This document shows, in pieces, positions 44,955-53,016 of a stretch of 64,000 nucleotides of DNA. The stretch lies in assembly GCA_026003175.1 (NCBI GenBank), contig BPGT01000001.1, forward strand, positions 1,550,001 through 1,614,000, read 5' to 3'. The position numbers were made by a program, and so were the translations under genes. The stretch comes from Armatimonadota bacterium (GTDB taxonomy: Bacteria > Armatimonadota > HRBIN16). The notes under the pieces are model-generated. The model saw only the letters and a program-made list of their open reading frames with translations. It ran no database searches and was not told the DNA's origin. Numbering within the stretch: the stretch's first letter is position 1; every line of letters starts with the position of its first letter.

Positions 44955-47019
44955 GTGAGGTTTGTATTTCAGTGTGTAAGTACTGGGCTTTTGTTGCTGC
45001 TTATCTTCTCACAGGCAGGAGCGAAACCGATGAACCTTTACGTCTCCCCCAAAGGCAACGATTCGTGGTCGGGCAGGTTGCCCAACCCCAACCGGGGACG
45101 CACCGATGGTCCCTTTGCCACCTTAGAACGGGCACGCGATGCCGTCCGCGAGCTGAAACGGCAGGGTAAACTGCCCCAAGGCGGTGTCACCGTGTGGTTG
45201 CGCGGGGGAACCTACTTCCGTCAGACCCCCTTCTCGCTGACTGCCGAAGACAGCGGCAGCGCGCCATCTCCCATCGTCTACAGCGCGTACCGCAACGAGA
45301 AGGTGCGCATTGTGGGAGGCAAAAGCGTCAACGGATGGAAGCCGATCACCGATAAGTCGGTGCTACGCCGACTGCCTCCTGAGGCGCGAGGTAAGGTAAT
45401 ATACATCGACCTGCGCTCGCAGGGCGTTACCGACTACGGACAGATGCGCCGACGTGGGTTCGGGCTGCCTGCCACCATCCCTGCCGGAATGGAGTTGTTC
45501 TATAACGGCAAACCGATGTCCCTTGCCTGTTACCCCAACAGTGGCTGGCTGAAAATCGCTGCTACTCCTGCCGGACAGCAAGGCGGGCGATTCACCTGCG
45601 ATGACCCTCGCCTGAATCGCTGGGTTGAGGCGAAGGATGTGTGGGTGCACGGCTACTGGACCTGGGACTGGGCGGATAGTTACGAGAAGGTGGTATCCAT
45701 AGACCCTGACCAAGGCGAAATTGTCACCGCCGAACCGCACGGCGTGTACGGCTACACCCCCGGCAAACGCTTCCGCGTGCTGAACCTGCTGGAAGAGCTG
45801 GACGCGCCGGGCGAATGGTATCTTGACCGCGACACAGGAATCCTGTACTTCTACCCACCTGACGAAGGCAAAGGGGAGGCGATGGTGTCGCTGAGTGAAG
45901 AGCCGTTAATGACCCTGCGGGATGTTTCACATGTGAAGATACAGGGCATGACCTTTGAAATATGCCGCGGCACAGGCGTGGAGGTGCGCGGTGGCAGTCA
46001 GGTAACCATTGCCGGATGCACCTTCCGCAACATCGGCACGGTGGGCGTTATCATCGAAGGTGGCAGTGAGCACAAGGTGGTCTCCTGCGATTTCATGGAC
46101 CTGGGCGATGGAGGCGTGCAGGTTTCCGGTGGCGACCGCAATACGCTGACACCCTGCAAACACGAGGTGTTGAACTGCCTGTTCACCCGCTTCAACCGCT
46201 GGAGCCGCACCTACCGTCCGGCGGTGCTGGTCAATGGCGTCGGCGTGCGCGTGGCGCATAACCTGATGTACGATGCACCTCACACCGCCATCTTGCTTGG
46301 CGGCAATGACCACCTGATTGAGTTCAACGAGATACACCACGTTTGCACGGAGACGGGCGATGCGGGCGCGTTCTATATGGGACGCGACCTCACCCAGCGC
46401 GGGTACCGTTATCCGCTATAACTACTTCCATGACCTCGGTAAGTCACTGCAGGCGGAGACCTTCGTGGACGTGATGGCGGTGTATCTGGACGACTGCACC
46501 TGCGGCACCACCATCTTCGGCAATCTGTTCGTGCGCGCGGGGCGGGCAGCGATGATTGGCGGAGGACGTGACAACACCGTGGAGAACAACATCTTCGTGG
46601 ATTGCGAGCCGTCGGTGCATGTGGACGCACGCGGGATGGGCTGGGCAAGCTTCTGGTTCGACGGGCGCGATAGCACGTTAATGGACAGGCTGAAAGCGGT
46701 TCCCTATCAAAAACCCCCGTGGAGCGAGCGCTACCCGGAGCTTGTAAACATCCTCAACGACGAGCCCGCTGTACCAAAAGGCAACAAGATAGTGCGCAAC
46801 ATCAGCGTGGGGGGACGGTGGATAGACCTGTACGACAACCTAACCGATAAAATCGTAACCATCCGCGACAATATCACGGATGGCGATGCCGGTGTAGAAG
46901 TAACCCCGAAGGGCGTGCGCCTGCGCAACGATTCGCCAGCGTTGCGGGTAGGCTTCCAGCCGATACCTGTAGAGAAGATAGGGCTGTATCGGGATGCGTA
47001 CAGGAAGAGTCTGCCGTAG
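44955..47019 (+). CDS. Secreted right-handed beta-helix protein, frameshifted here
   Basis: A signal peptide (LLLLLIFSQAGA) is followed by LYVSPKGNDSWSG, the typical start of secreted parallel beta-helix proteins, then helix coils from about residue 330 (VKIQGMTFEICRGTGVEVRG and similar; glycosaminoglycan- or pectin-lyase type). The frame breaks at GGG 46401-46403 beside GGTACC. Deleting one G joins LTQRG to TVIRYNYFHDLG, and the helix continues to 47019. It starts at GTG 44955 with AGGAGG upstream. It probably degrades or binds a polysaccharide. A MITE is inserted 10 bases after its stop codon. Confidence 0.8.
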
Positions 47020-47029
47020 CGGCGTGCAT

Positions 47030-47215
47030 GAGGGTGTTCGAGAATTGTTGAGAAGTTGGTTGTAGCGCAAGGAGAGAGGCGTTCTTGCTATCCCTGCCTT
47101 ACCTCACCCCCGTCCCCTCTCCTACGAGGAGAGGGGCGTTCCCCCTTCCCTTGCAGGGAAGGGGGCAAGGGGGTTAGGTTATCTATCCATTCAACCAGCA
47201 ATTTCGAACACCCTC
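47030..47215. mobile_element. 186-bp MITE related to the IS at 62083, with 9-bp target duplication
   Basis: The ends are inverted: GAGGGTGTTCGAGAATTG at 47030 and, reading inward from 47215, GAGGGTGTTCGAAATTGC. They match the inverted repeats of the complete IS at 62083-63072. GGCGTGCAT is present at 47021-47029 and again at 47216-47224 as a direct target duplication. The element has no gene. Its core (47099-47178) is a double hairpin, CCCCTCTCCTACGAGGAGAGGGG-like plus CCCCCTTCCC/GGGAAGGGGG, homologous in reverse orientation to the tandem repeats at 36321. It is probably mobilised in trans by the IS transposase. Confidence 0.9.
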
Positions 47216-47223
47216 GGCGTGCA

Positions 47224-47253
47224 TTGACTTTTCGCCCCTTTCTCGGATACAAT
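47224..47253 (+). promoter_or_regulatory. Sigma-70 promoter of lepA
   Basis: TTGACT (47224-47229) and TACAAT (47248-47253) are separated by 18 bases, with the start codon 23 bases further. The first T of the -35 is the last base of the MITE target duplication, so the element inserted exactly at the promoter boundary. Confidence 0.7.
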
Positions 47254-47276
47254 ACGCATCGGTGCAGGAGGCATCG

Positions 47277-49085
47277 ATGCGACACGCGCCGCAAGACCAT
47301 ATCCGAAACTTCTGTATCATCGCGCACATCGACCACGGAAAGTCCACCCTTGCCGACCGCATTCTGGAGTTTACGGGCGCGATTGACCCCCGCCAGATGC
47401 AGGAGCAGGTGCTGGACCAGATGGACCTGGAGCGCGAGCGAGGCATCACCATCAAGATGACCGCCGTGCGCTTGACCTATCGCGCGCGCGATGGGCAGGA
47501 GTACGAGCTGAATCTGATTGACACGCCGGGGCATGTGGACTTCACGTATGAGGTCTCGCGTAGCCTTGCCGCGTGCGAGGGGGCACTGCTGGTGGTAGAC
47601 GCCTCGCAGGGAGTGGAGGCGCAAACCATCGCCAACGTCAACCTGGCGATGAACAATGGACTGGAGATTATTCCCGTTATCAATAAGATAGACCTGCCCG
47701 CCGCCGACCCCGAGCGCGTCAAGGAAGAGATAGAGAATATCCTCATGCTGGATTCCTCCGAAGCCATTCTCGCCAGTGCGAAAGAGGGCATCGGCACGGA
47801 GGAGATTTTGGAAGCGGTGGTGCGCAAAATCCCTCCTCCTCGGGGCAACCCGAACGCCCCCCTGCGTGCGCTTATCTTCGACTCGCATTTTGACCCCTAC
47901 CTGGGCGTGGTGGTGTATATCCGCGTGGTGGATGGGATAGTGCGCCCGGGAATGCGCATTCGGTTCATGTCTACTGGGCGCGAGTTCGAGGTGACCAGTG
48001 TGGGCTTCTTCACACCGCGCCTGCAGGAGGGCGACGAACTGCGCACGGGTGAAGTGGGATACCTTACAGCAGGCATCAAGACCGTCGGCGATACGCGCGT
48101 GGGCGACACTATTACCGACGCCGAACGCCCCGCCGAAGAACCTCTACCCGGTTACAAGCCGGTTAAACCGATGGTGTACTGCGGGCTGTATCCGGTGGAG
48201 GGCGAAGAGTTCTCCGACCTGCGCGACGCGCTGATGAAGCTGCAGCTCAACGATGCCGCGCTGGTGTTTGAGCCGGAGACCTCCGCCGCGCTGGGGTTTG
48301 GTTTTCGTTGCGGATTTCTGGGCTTACTGCACATGGACATCGTGCAGGAGCGCCTGGAGCGTGAGTTCGGGCTGTCGCTGATTGCCACCGCGCCCAGTGT
48401 GGTGTACCGCATCACCACCACAAAGGGCGAGGTCATCATGCTGGATAACCCTGCGCACTGGCCCCCGCCGACCACTATCGCGATGGTAGAGGAACCCTAT
48501 ATCCGCGCCACTATCTTTGTGCCCAGCGAATATGTTGGGGCGATGATGGAGCTGGCGATGGAACGGCGCGGCGAGTTCGTGAAGATGGAATATCCCTCGC
48601 CTAACCGCGTGCTGCTCACCTACGATCTGCCTCTGGCGGAAATCCTGCTGGATTTCTACGACCAGCTCAAGAGCCGCTCCAAAGGCTATGCCTCTTTTGA
48701 TTACGAACCAGTTGGCTACCGGCAGTCGGACCTGGTGAAGCTGGACATCCTCATCAACGGCGAGCCGGTAGATGCGCTCAGCTTCATCACCCATCGCGAC
48801 CGAGCCTACAGCCGGGGACGTGCGTTGGTGGAACGACTGCGTCAGGTGGTACCACGCCAGCAGTTTGAGGTGCGCATCCAGGCAGCCATCGGCAGCAAAG
48901 TGATTGCGGCGGATCGCATTCCACCCTTCCGCAAGAACGTGCTGGCGAAGTGCTACGGCGGCGACGTCACCCGCAAACGCAAGCTGCTGGAGAAGCAAAA
49001 AGAGGGCAAAAAGCGCATGAAGCAGCTGGGCAACGTGGAGATTCCCCAGGAAGCATTCCTCAGTGTGCTGAAGGTGGCGGAGTAG
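47277..49085 (+). CDS. lepA: Elongation factor 4 (LepA)
   Basis: LepA is a ribosome back-translocating GTPase of the EF-G family. It has the G1 P-loop [13 protein letters not shown], switch GITIK, G3 DTPGH, NKIDLP, and the LepA-specific C-terminal domain ([21 protein letters not shown] through [21 protein letters not shown]). ATG 47277 is 5 bases after AGGAGG and gives 602 residues, the family length; the in-frame GTG at 47262 lies in the ribosome site region and is less likely. It is monocistronic between the MITE and tetR. Confidence 0.97.
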   Translation: MRHAPQDHIRNFCIIAHIDHGKSTLADRILEFTGAIDPRQMQEQVLDQMDLERERGITIKMTAVRLTYRARDGQEYELNLIDTPGHVDFTYEVSRSLAACEGALLVVDASQGVEAQTIANVNLAMNNGLEIIPVINKIDLPAADPERVKEEIENILMLDSSEAILASAKEGIGTEEILEAVVRKIPPPRGNPNAPLRALIFDSHFDPYLGVVVYIRVVDGIVRPGMRIRFMSTGREFEVTSVGFFTPRLQEGDELRTGEVGYLTAGIKTVGDTRVGDTITDAERPAEEPLPGYKPVKPMVYCGLYPVEGEEFSDLRDALMKLQLNDAALVFEPETSAALGFGFRCGFLGLLHMDIVQERLEREFGLSLIATAPSVVYRITTTKGEVIMLDNPAHWPPPTTIAMVEEPYIRATIFVPSEYVGAMMELAMERRGEFVKMEYPSPNRVLLTYDLPLAEILLDFYDQLKSRSKGYASFDYEPVGYRQSDLVKLDILINGEPVDALSFITHRDRAYSRGRALVERLRQVVPRQQFEVRIQAAIGSKVIAADRIPPFRKNVLAKCYGGDVTRKRKLLEKQKEGKKRMKQLGNVEIPQEAFLSVLKVAE

Positions 49086-49088
49086 CCC

Positions 49089-49140
49089 TTGCACTTTCCT
49101 CTCCTTTTGGGTATTATCTGATTCGCTGAACAATTGTTCA
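49089..49140 (+). promoter_or_regulatory. tetR promoter with palindromic operator
   Basis: TTGCAC (49089-49094) and TATTAT (49112-49117) are 17 bases apart. The perfect palindrome TGAACAATTGTTCA (49127-49140) covers about +3 to +17, an ideal place for repression by the TetR protein encoded just downstream. A second site with the same half-sites lies at 49787. Confidence 0.7.
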
Positions 49141-49156
49141 ATATACAGGAGTGATG

Positions 49157-49816
49157 ATGACAGGCTCTTCCCTCTCACGCAGGCAGCAGGCGCAGATGCG
49201 CCGACAGCAGCTGATAGATGCTGCGCTCCATCAGTTCGCCGAAAAGGGCTACGACGGCGCGTCGATCCGCGACATCGCCCACGCTGCAGGCGTCACCGAG
49301 TCACTGGTCTACCACTACTTCCGCAACAAAGAGCATCTGTTCGAAGAGGTGCTCAAGGCACGTAGTTTTGCACCTATCCTTCGCCGCGTGCTGGACGAGG
49401 CTGGCAATGCTCATCCTGCGGAGGTATTGCACCGCGTGCTGGAAGAGTTTCTGGACATGCTGCGGCACAACGCCTCTATGGCACGCATGTTCATCATCGA
49501 GTTCATGCGCAACCCCGTATGTGCCCGCTATTTCCGCGCGATGGCAGAAGACAACACAGCAAATCTCACCCGTTACCTGCAGGAACAGCAACAGCGCGGC
49601 GTGTTTCGTGCCGATGTGGACGCGGAGGCGGTGGCGGGCATGTTACTGGGCATGGCGTTTGCCGTGTTCTTCACGTGGGGGCAGGCTCCCGAGCGCGAAT
49701 GGCAGCAACGACGCGAGAGATTCCTGAAACACAGCGTGCCCATGGTGCTCAAAGGTCTGTGGGCGGAACCAACGTCAGCTCATGAAATTGAACATTTGTT
49801 CAATCCACGTACGTAA
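49157..49816 (+). CDS. TetR/AcrR family transcriptional regulator
   Basis: The N-terminal helix-turn-helix (residues about 8-55: RRQQLIDAALHQFAEKGYDG, then ASIRDIAHAAGVTESLVYHYFRNK) is a textbook TetR DNA-binding domain, followed by a helical ligand-binding domain with the TetR_C look (FLDMLRHNASMARMFIIEF). ATG 49157 is preferred for spacing from AGGAG; an ATG at 49154 and GTG at 49151 are alternatives. It lies directly upstream of an efflux operon and between two matching palindromes, so autoregulation plus control of the pump is likely. Confidence 0.93.
   Translation: MTGSSLSRRQQAQMRRQQLIDAALHQFAEKGYDGASIRDIAHAAGVTESLVYHYFRNKEHLFEEVLKARSFAPILRRVLDEAGNAHPAEVLHRVLEEFLDMLRHNASMARMFIIEFMRNPVCARYFRAMAEDNTANLTRYLQEQQQRGVFRADVDAEAVAGMLLGMAFAVFFTWGQAPEREWQQRRERFLKHSVPMVLKGLWAEPTSAHEIEHLFNPRT
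49787..49804 (+). promoter_or_regulatory. Second TetR operator, inside the tetR 3' end
   Basis: ATTGAACA-TT-TGTTCAAT has perfect 8-base arms with a 2-base centre, the same GAACA-N2-TGTTC pattern as the site at 49127. It ends 19 bases before the -35 of the efflux operon and lies within the last codons of tetR. Confidence 0.65.
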
Positions 49817-49822
49817 AAGGTG

Positions 49823-49852
49823 TTGACGAGCCCGATACGTTTGTGGTATACT
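49823..49852 (+). promoter_or_regulatory. Promoter of the AbrB-efflux operon
   Basis: TTGACG (49823-49828) and TATACT (49847-49852) are 18 bases apart, with an extended TGG just before the -10. It drives the AbrB-TolC-adaptor-RND genes. Confidence 0.7.
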
Positions 49853-49863
49853 CCTGCCGAATG

Positions 49864-49894
49864 CATGATTTACATGATTAATATGAATCACATG
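49864..49894 (+). promoter_or_regulatory. Phased CATGATT-like repeats between promoter and abrB start
   Basis: CATGATTTA, CATGATTAA, TATGAATCA and CATG follow one another at 9-base spacing in the 5' leader, an AT-rich patch in GC-rich surroundings. AbrB/SpoVT-type proteins bind such phased AT-rich sites, so this may be the autoregulatory operator of the next gene. Confidence 0.4.
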
Positions 49895-49909
49895 AGGCAG
49901 GGGGATAAT

Positions 49910-50176
49910 ATGCACGGACGGGCGGAATGCAGGCTGGAAGATGCGACCTACGGCATGGTGACGGTTGGCGAACGTGGACAGATTGTCATACCGGCAGAGG
50001 CGCGTCGGGAGCTGGGTATCGAGCCGGGCGACAAGCTGATTATCATGCGCCACCCGATGTATGCTGGCTTCATCGCCTTTAAGATGCAGTCGGTGCGCGA
50101 GTTTCTGGAGATGTTCCAGAGGGAGGTCGAGCGATTGGAAAGCCAGTTCGGTCAATCAGGAGGTGCAGGCGAGTGA
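49910..50176 (+). CDS. AbrB/MazE/SpoVT-type DNA-binding protein
   Basis: The swapped-hairpin AbrB fold shows as YGMVTVGERGQIVIPAEARRELGIEPGDKLIIMRH (cited in parts) at residues about 14-50, followed by a 35-residue charged helix. ATG 49910 is chosen because AGGGGGATAAT precedes it and upstream start codons fall in the leader repeats. It is the first gene of the efflux operon; its stop overlaps the tolC-like GTG start. There is no MazF-like toxin partner, so it is a transcription factor, not an antitoxin. Confidence 0.85.
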   Translation: MHGRAECRLEDATYGMVTVGERGQIVIPAEARRELGIEPGDKLIIMRHPMYAGFIAFKMQSVREFLEMFQREVERLESQFGQSGGAGE

Positions 50177-51504
50177 AGATGTTGCGTTCGGTTGTAGCGT
50201 TGTTGGTTTTCGTGTTGTCGGCGGCTGTGTTGGCGCAGCAGCCGTCGGCGCTAACCCTTCAGGACAGCATTCGCATCGCTTTACAGAATAGCCGCACGCT
50301 ACGGAGCGTATTGCAAGACGAGCGCAAAGCAGGCGCGCGCGTTCGTGAGGCAAAAGGGGCAGGCCTACCACAGTTAGATGTATCGGCAAATTACCGCAGG
50401 CTGGACCGCGTGCCGAAGGCGAAGTTTCCCTCTTTTGACCCCACCACAGGCACCTTCACCTTCAACGAGATAGAGATTCAACCCATTGACTCTGGCACGG
50501 CGACGGTGAGCCTAAGCCAGGTCATCGATGTCAGCGGGGTGGTACGCACAGCGACGGACGCTGCCTCACTGTATTCCCGCATCGCCAATCTGGATGTTCA
50601 GCGTACGCGCAACGAGGTTGTGCTGCAGGTGAAGCAGGCATTTTATGACGTGCTGCGTACGCAGGAACTGGTGAAGGTAGCGGAAGAGGCGTTGCAGAAC
50701 GCACAGACGCGCCGCAAGCTGGCGCAGGCAGCGGTAGAAGCTGGCGTCAGCCCGAAACTGGATGTGATGCGTGCCGACGCTGCTGTGGCCGCAGCGCAAC
50801 AGGCGGTAATTGCCGCCCGCAACGCCCTGCAACTGGCAAAGGCGGCGTTCAACAACGTGCTGGGCAGGCGTGTGGACGAGCCTGTGGAGCTGCTTCCCGC
50901 CGACGAGCCAGAGCCGGAACAGGCAGACTTCAACCGGTATCTGCAGGAAGCGCTCTCCAGGCGACCGGAGATGATTCAGGCGAATCTGGGCGTGTCGCTG
51001 GCGGAGAAACAGGTTATCGCGGCGAAGCGCGACCAGTTGCCCAACGTCGTCGTGCGCGGGCAGTGGGATTTCAATTTGAAGACGTCCACCTTCCAGCCTC
51101 GCGAATCCAGCTTTACCACGATAGCCGCACTGCAGTTCAAGATTTGGGATAGCGGACAGACGCAGGGGCGCATCGAGCAAGCTCGTGCCGACGTGGACAA
51201 AGCGAAAATCACCATTGAGAACGTGCGCGAGGGAATCGCGCTGGAGGTGCGTAACGCCTACCTGAGCTTGCAGGAGGCTCGCGAGAAGGTGGCGGCGGCA
51301 GAGAAGGGGCTACAGGCGGCTACCGAAAGTCTGCGCGTCGCCCGCGTGCGCTACGAGGCTGGCGTCTCCACACAGCTGGAGCTGAGCGATGCCGAGCTGG
51401 CGTATACGCAGGCGGAGCAGAACCTCGTCAACGCGCGCTATGACTTGCGCGTGGCGTGGGCGCGCCTCGAGAAAGCGATGGGTAGATATGCACAAGCACC
51501 ATGA
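50173..51504 (+). CDS. TolC family outer-membrane efflux protein
   Basis: A signal peptide (VVALLVFVLSAAVLA) is followed by the duplicated TolC repeat. Each half has a long coiled-coil helix pair (VKQAFYDVLRTQELVKVAEEAL; VRNAYLSLQEAREKVAAAEK) and a beta segment (LSQVIDVSG; LQFKIWDSGQTQGRIEQA). It starts at GTG 50173, overlapping the AbrB stop, 7 bases after AGGAGGTG. It forms the outer-membrane channel of the tripartite pump and implies a double-membrane cell envelope. Confidence 0.94.
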   Translation: MKMLRSVVALLVFVLSAAVLAQQPSALTLQDSIRIALQNSRTLRSVLQDERKAGARVREAKGAGLPQLDVSANYRRLDRVPKAKFPSFDPTTGTFTFNEIEIQPIDSGTATVSLSQVIDVSGVVRTATDAASLYSRIANLDVQRTRNEVVLQVKQAFYDVLRTQELVKVAEEALQNAQTRRKLAQAAVEAGVSPKLDVMRADAAVAAAQQAVIAARNALQLAKAAFNNVLGRRVDEPVELLPADEPEPEQADFNRYLQEALSRRPEMIQANLGVSLAEKQVIAAKRDQLPNVVVRGQWDFNLKTSTFQPRESSFTTIAALQFKIWDSGQTQGRIEQARADVDKAKITIENVREGIALEVRNAYLSLQEAREKVAAAEKGLQAATESLRVARVRYEAGVSTQLELSDAELAYTQAEQNLVNARYDLRVAWARLEKAMGRYAQAP

Positions 51505-51525
51505 GAAAAAAGGAGGGACATATCG

Positions 51526-52992
51526 GTGTACCGGAAGGCAATTCTCGCAGGGTTCACCCTGCTGGGGCTGGTAGGTCTGCTGAGCGGATGTGCTCGGCGC
51601 GCACCTGTGTCTCCGGCACAGCAGGCAGCGGCACCGGCGACCGCTGTAGCGGTAGTGGGTGCACGCACGGGAGATATTCCCTTTACCATCTCGGTCACTG
51701 GCTCGTTGCAGACACTGGATGACGTGATGCTCTCGGCGAAGATTCCGGGCAAGATTGCGAAGGTCTTCGTCCGCGAGGGGGACATGGTGAAGGCGGGGCA
51801 GGTGGTCGTGCAACAGGATACCAGCGACCTGGAGGCGCAGCTGCGCCAGGCAGAAGCGGTGTTGAAATCGGCGCGGGCGAGGCTGAAGCAGGCAGAAACC
51901 GCCCTCGAGCTGCAGCCCACCCAGAACGAGACCAGCCTGCGTCAGGCGGAAGCTGCGCTGGAAGCGGCAAAGGCTCGCCTGAGAGCGCTGGAGACAGGAG
52001 CGCGCCGACAGGAACGCCAGCAGGTGGAGCAACAGGTTGCCTCGGCAAAGGCGAATCTGGAGAACGCTCAGGCGAATCTGGAGCGGGTGCGTCGCCTGTA
52101 TCAGCAGGATGCCGTGCCCAAGCAGCAGCTGGACGCTGCTCAGATGGCGTACGACATCGCGCTCGCGCAGTATCGCACTGCTCAGGAGCAGCTGAGCCTG
52201 GTGCAGGAAGGTCCGCGCCAGGAAGACATCGACGCCCAGCGTGCGCTGGTCAAGCAGGCCGAGGAGGCAGTACGTCTGGCGCAAACGGGCAACCTGCAGC
52301 TGCGCGTGCGTCAGGATGAGGTCAATGCGGCGAAGGCGCTGGTGGCGCAGGCAGAGGCTGGGCTGTTCTACGCTCGCCAGCAGTACGACAGCGCGTTCAT
52401 CCGCTCACCTATCAACGGTACGGTGGCGATGCGTGCGGCGCAACCCGGGCAGATGGCGGGGGCAGGCACGCCCCTGGTACGCATCGTGAACCTCAACGCT
52501 ATCTTCTTCGAGGCGCGCGTCTCCGAGACGGAGGTGCGCTATGTTCGGGTGGGGCAGCCGGTTACCGTCACGGTAGATGCCTACCCGGGCAAGCAGTTCC
52601 GGGGTACGGTGAGCCGAATCTATCCCGTTGGCTCAGAAGGTTCGCGCGATTTTATCGTGCGCGTGGACATGCAAAATGAAGGCGGTATGCTCAAGCCGCA
52701 GATGTTCGCACGCGGCGAGATACTGGTGGACGTGCACCGCAACGTCGTGCTCATTCCCAAAGACGCCATCCTCACCCAGGACGGCAAGCAGGTGGTGTTT
52801 GTGGTCAAAGAGGGCGTTGCGCGACGGGTGGCGGTGCAGACGGGCTACATCAACGGCGTCAACGCCGAGGTGCGTGGTATTCCGGCGGGCGCACAGGTCG
52901 TGGTACAGGGTCAGGAGAACCTGCGCGACGGCGACAAGGTGCGCGTGGAGCCGTTGCAAACCGCCGAAGCAGCAAGCGCGGGCGGTTCCTAG
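51526..52992 (+). CDS. RND efflux periplasmic adaptor lipoprotein (HlyD/AcrA family)
   Basis: Lipobox LLSGC at residues about 18-22 gives a lipid-anchored adaptor. It has the biotinyl-lipoyl half-motif SAKIPGKIAKVFVREGDMVKAGQ, an unusually long Ala/Gln/Glu coiled-coil hairpin (about 100-270), the second lipoyl half DSAFIRSPINGTVAMRAAQPGQ, then the beta-barrel and membrane-proximal domains. At 488 residues it is longer than AcrA (about 397) because of the hairpin. It starts at GTG 51526, 21 bases after the TolC gene. Confidence 0.93.
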   Translation: MYRKAILAGFTLLGLVGLLSGCARRAPVSPAQQAAAPATAVAVVGARTGDIPFTISVTGSLQTLDDVMLSAKIPGKIAKVFVREGDMVKAGQVVVQQDTSDLEAQLRQAEAVLKSARARLKQAETALELQPTQNETSLRQAEAALEAAKARLRALETGARRQERQQVEQQVASAKANLENAQANLERVRRLYQQDAVPKQQLDAAQMAYDIALAQYRTAQEQLSLVQEGPRQEDIDAQRALVKQAEEAVRLAQTGNLQLRVRQDEVNAAKALVAQAEAGLFYARQQYDSAFIRSPINGTVAMRAAQPGQMAGAGTPLVRIVNLNAIFFEARVSETEVRYVRVGQPVTVTVDAYPGKQFRGTVSRIYPVGSEGSRDFIVRVDMQNEGGMLKPQMFARGEILVDVHRNVVLIPKDAILTQDGKQVVFVVKEGVARRVAVQTGYINGVNAEVRGIPAGAQVVVQGQENLRDGDKVRVEPLQTAEAASAGGS

Positions 52993-53016
52993 TTCAGGCA
53001 GGGAGGAGAAGCGAGT

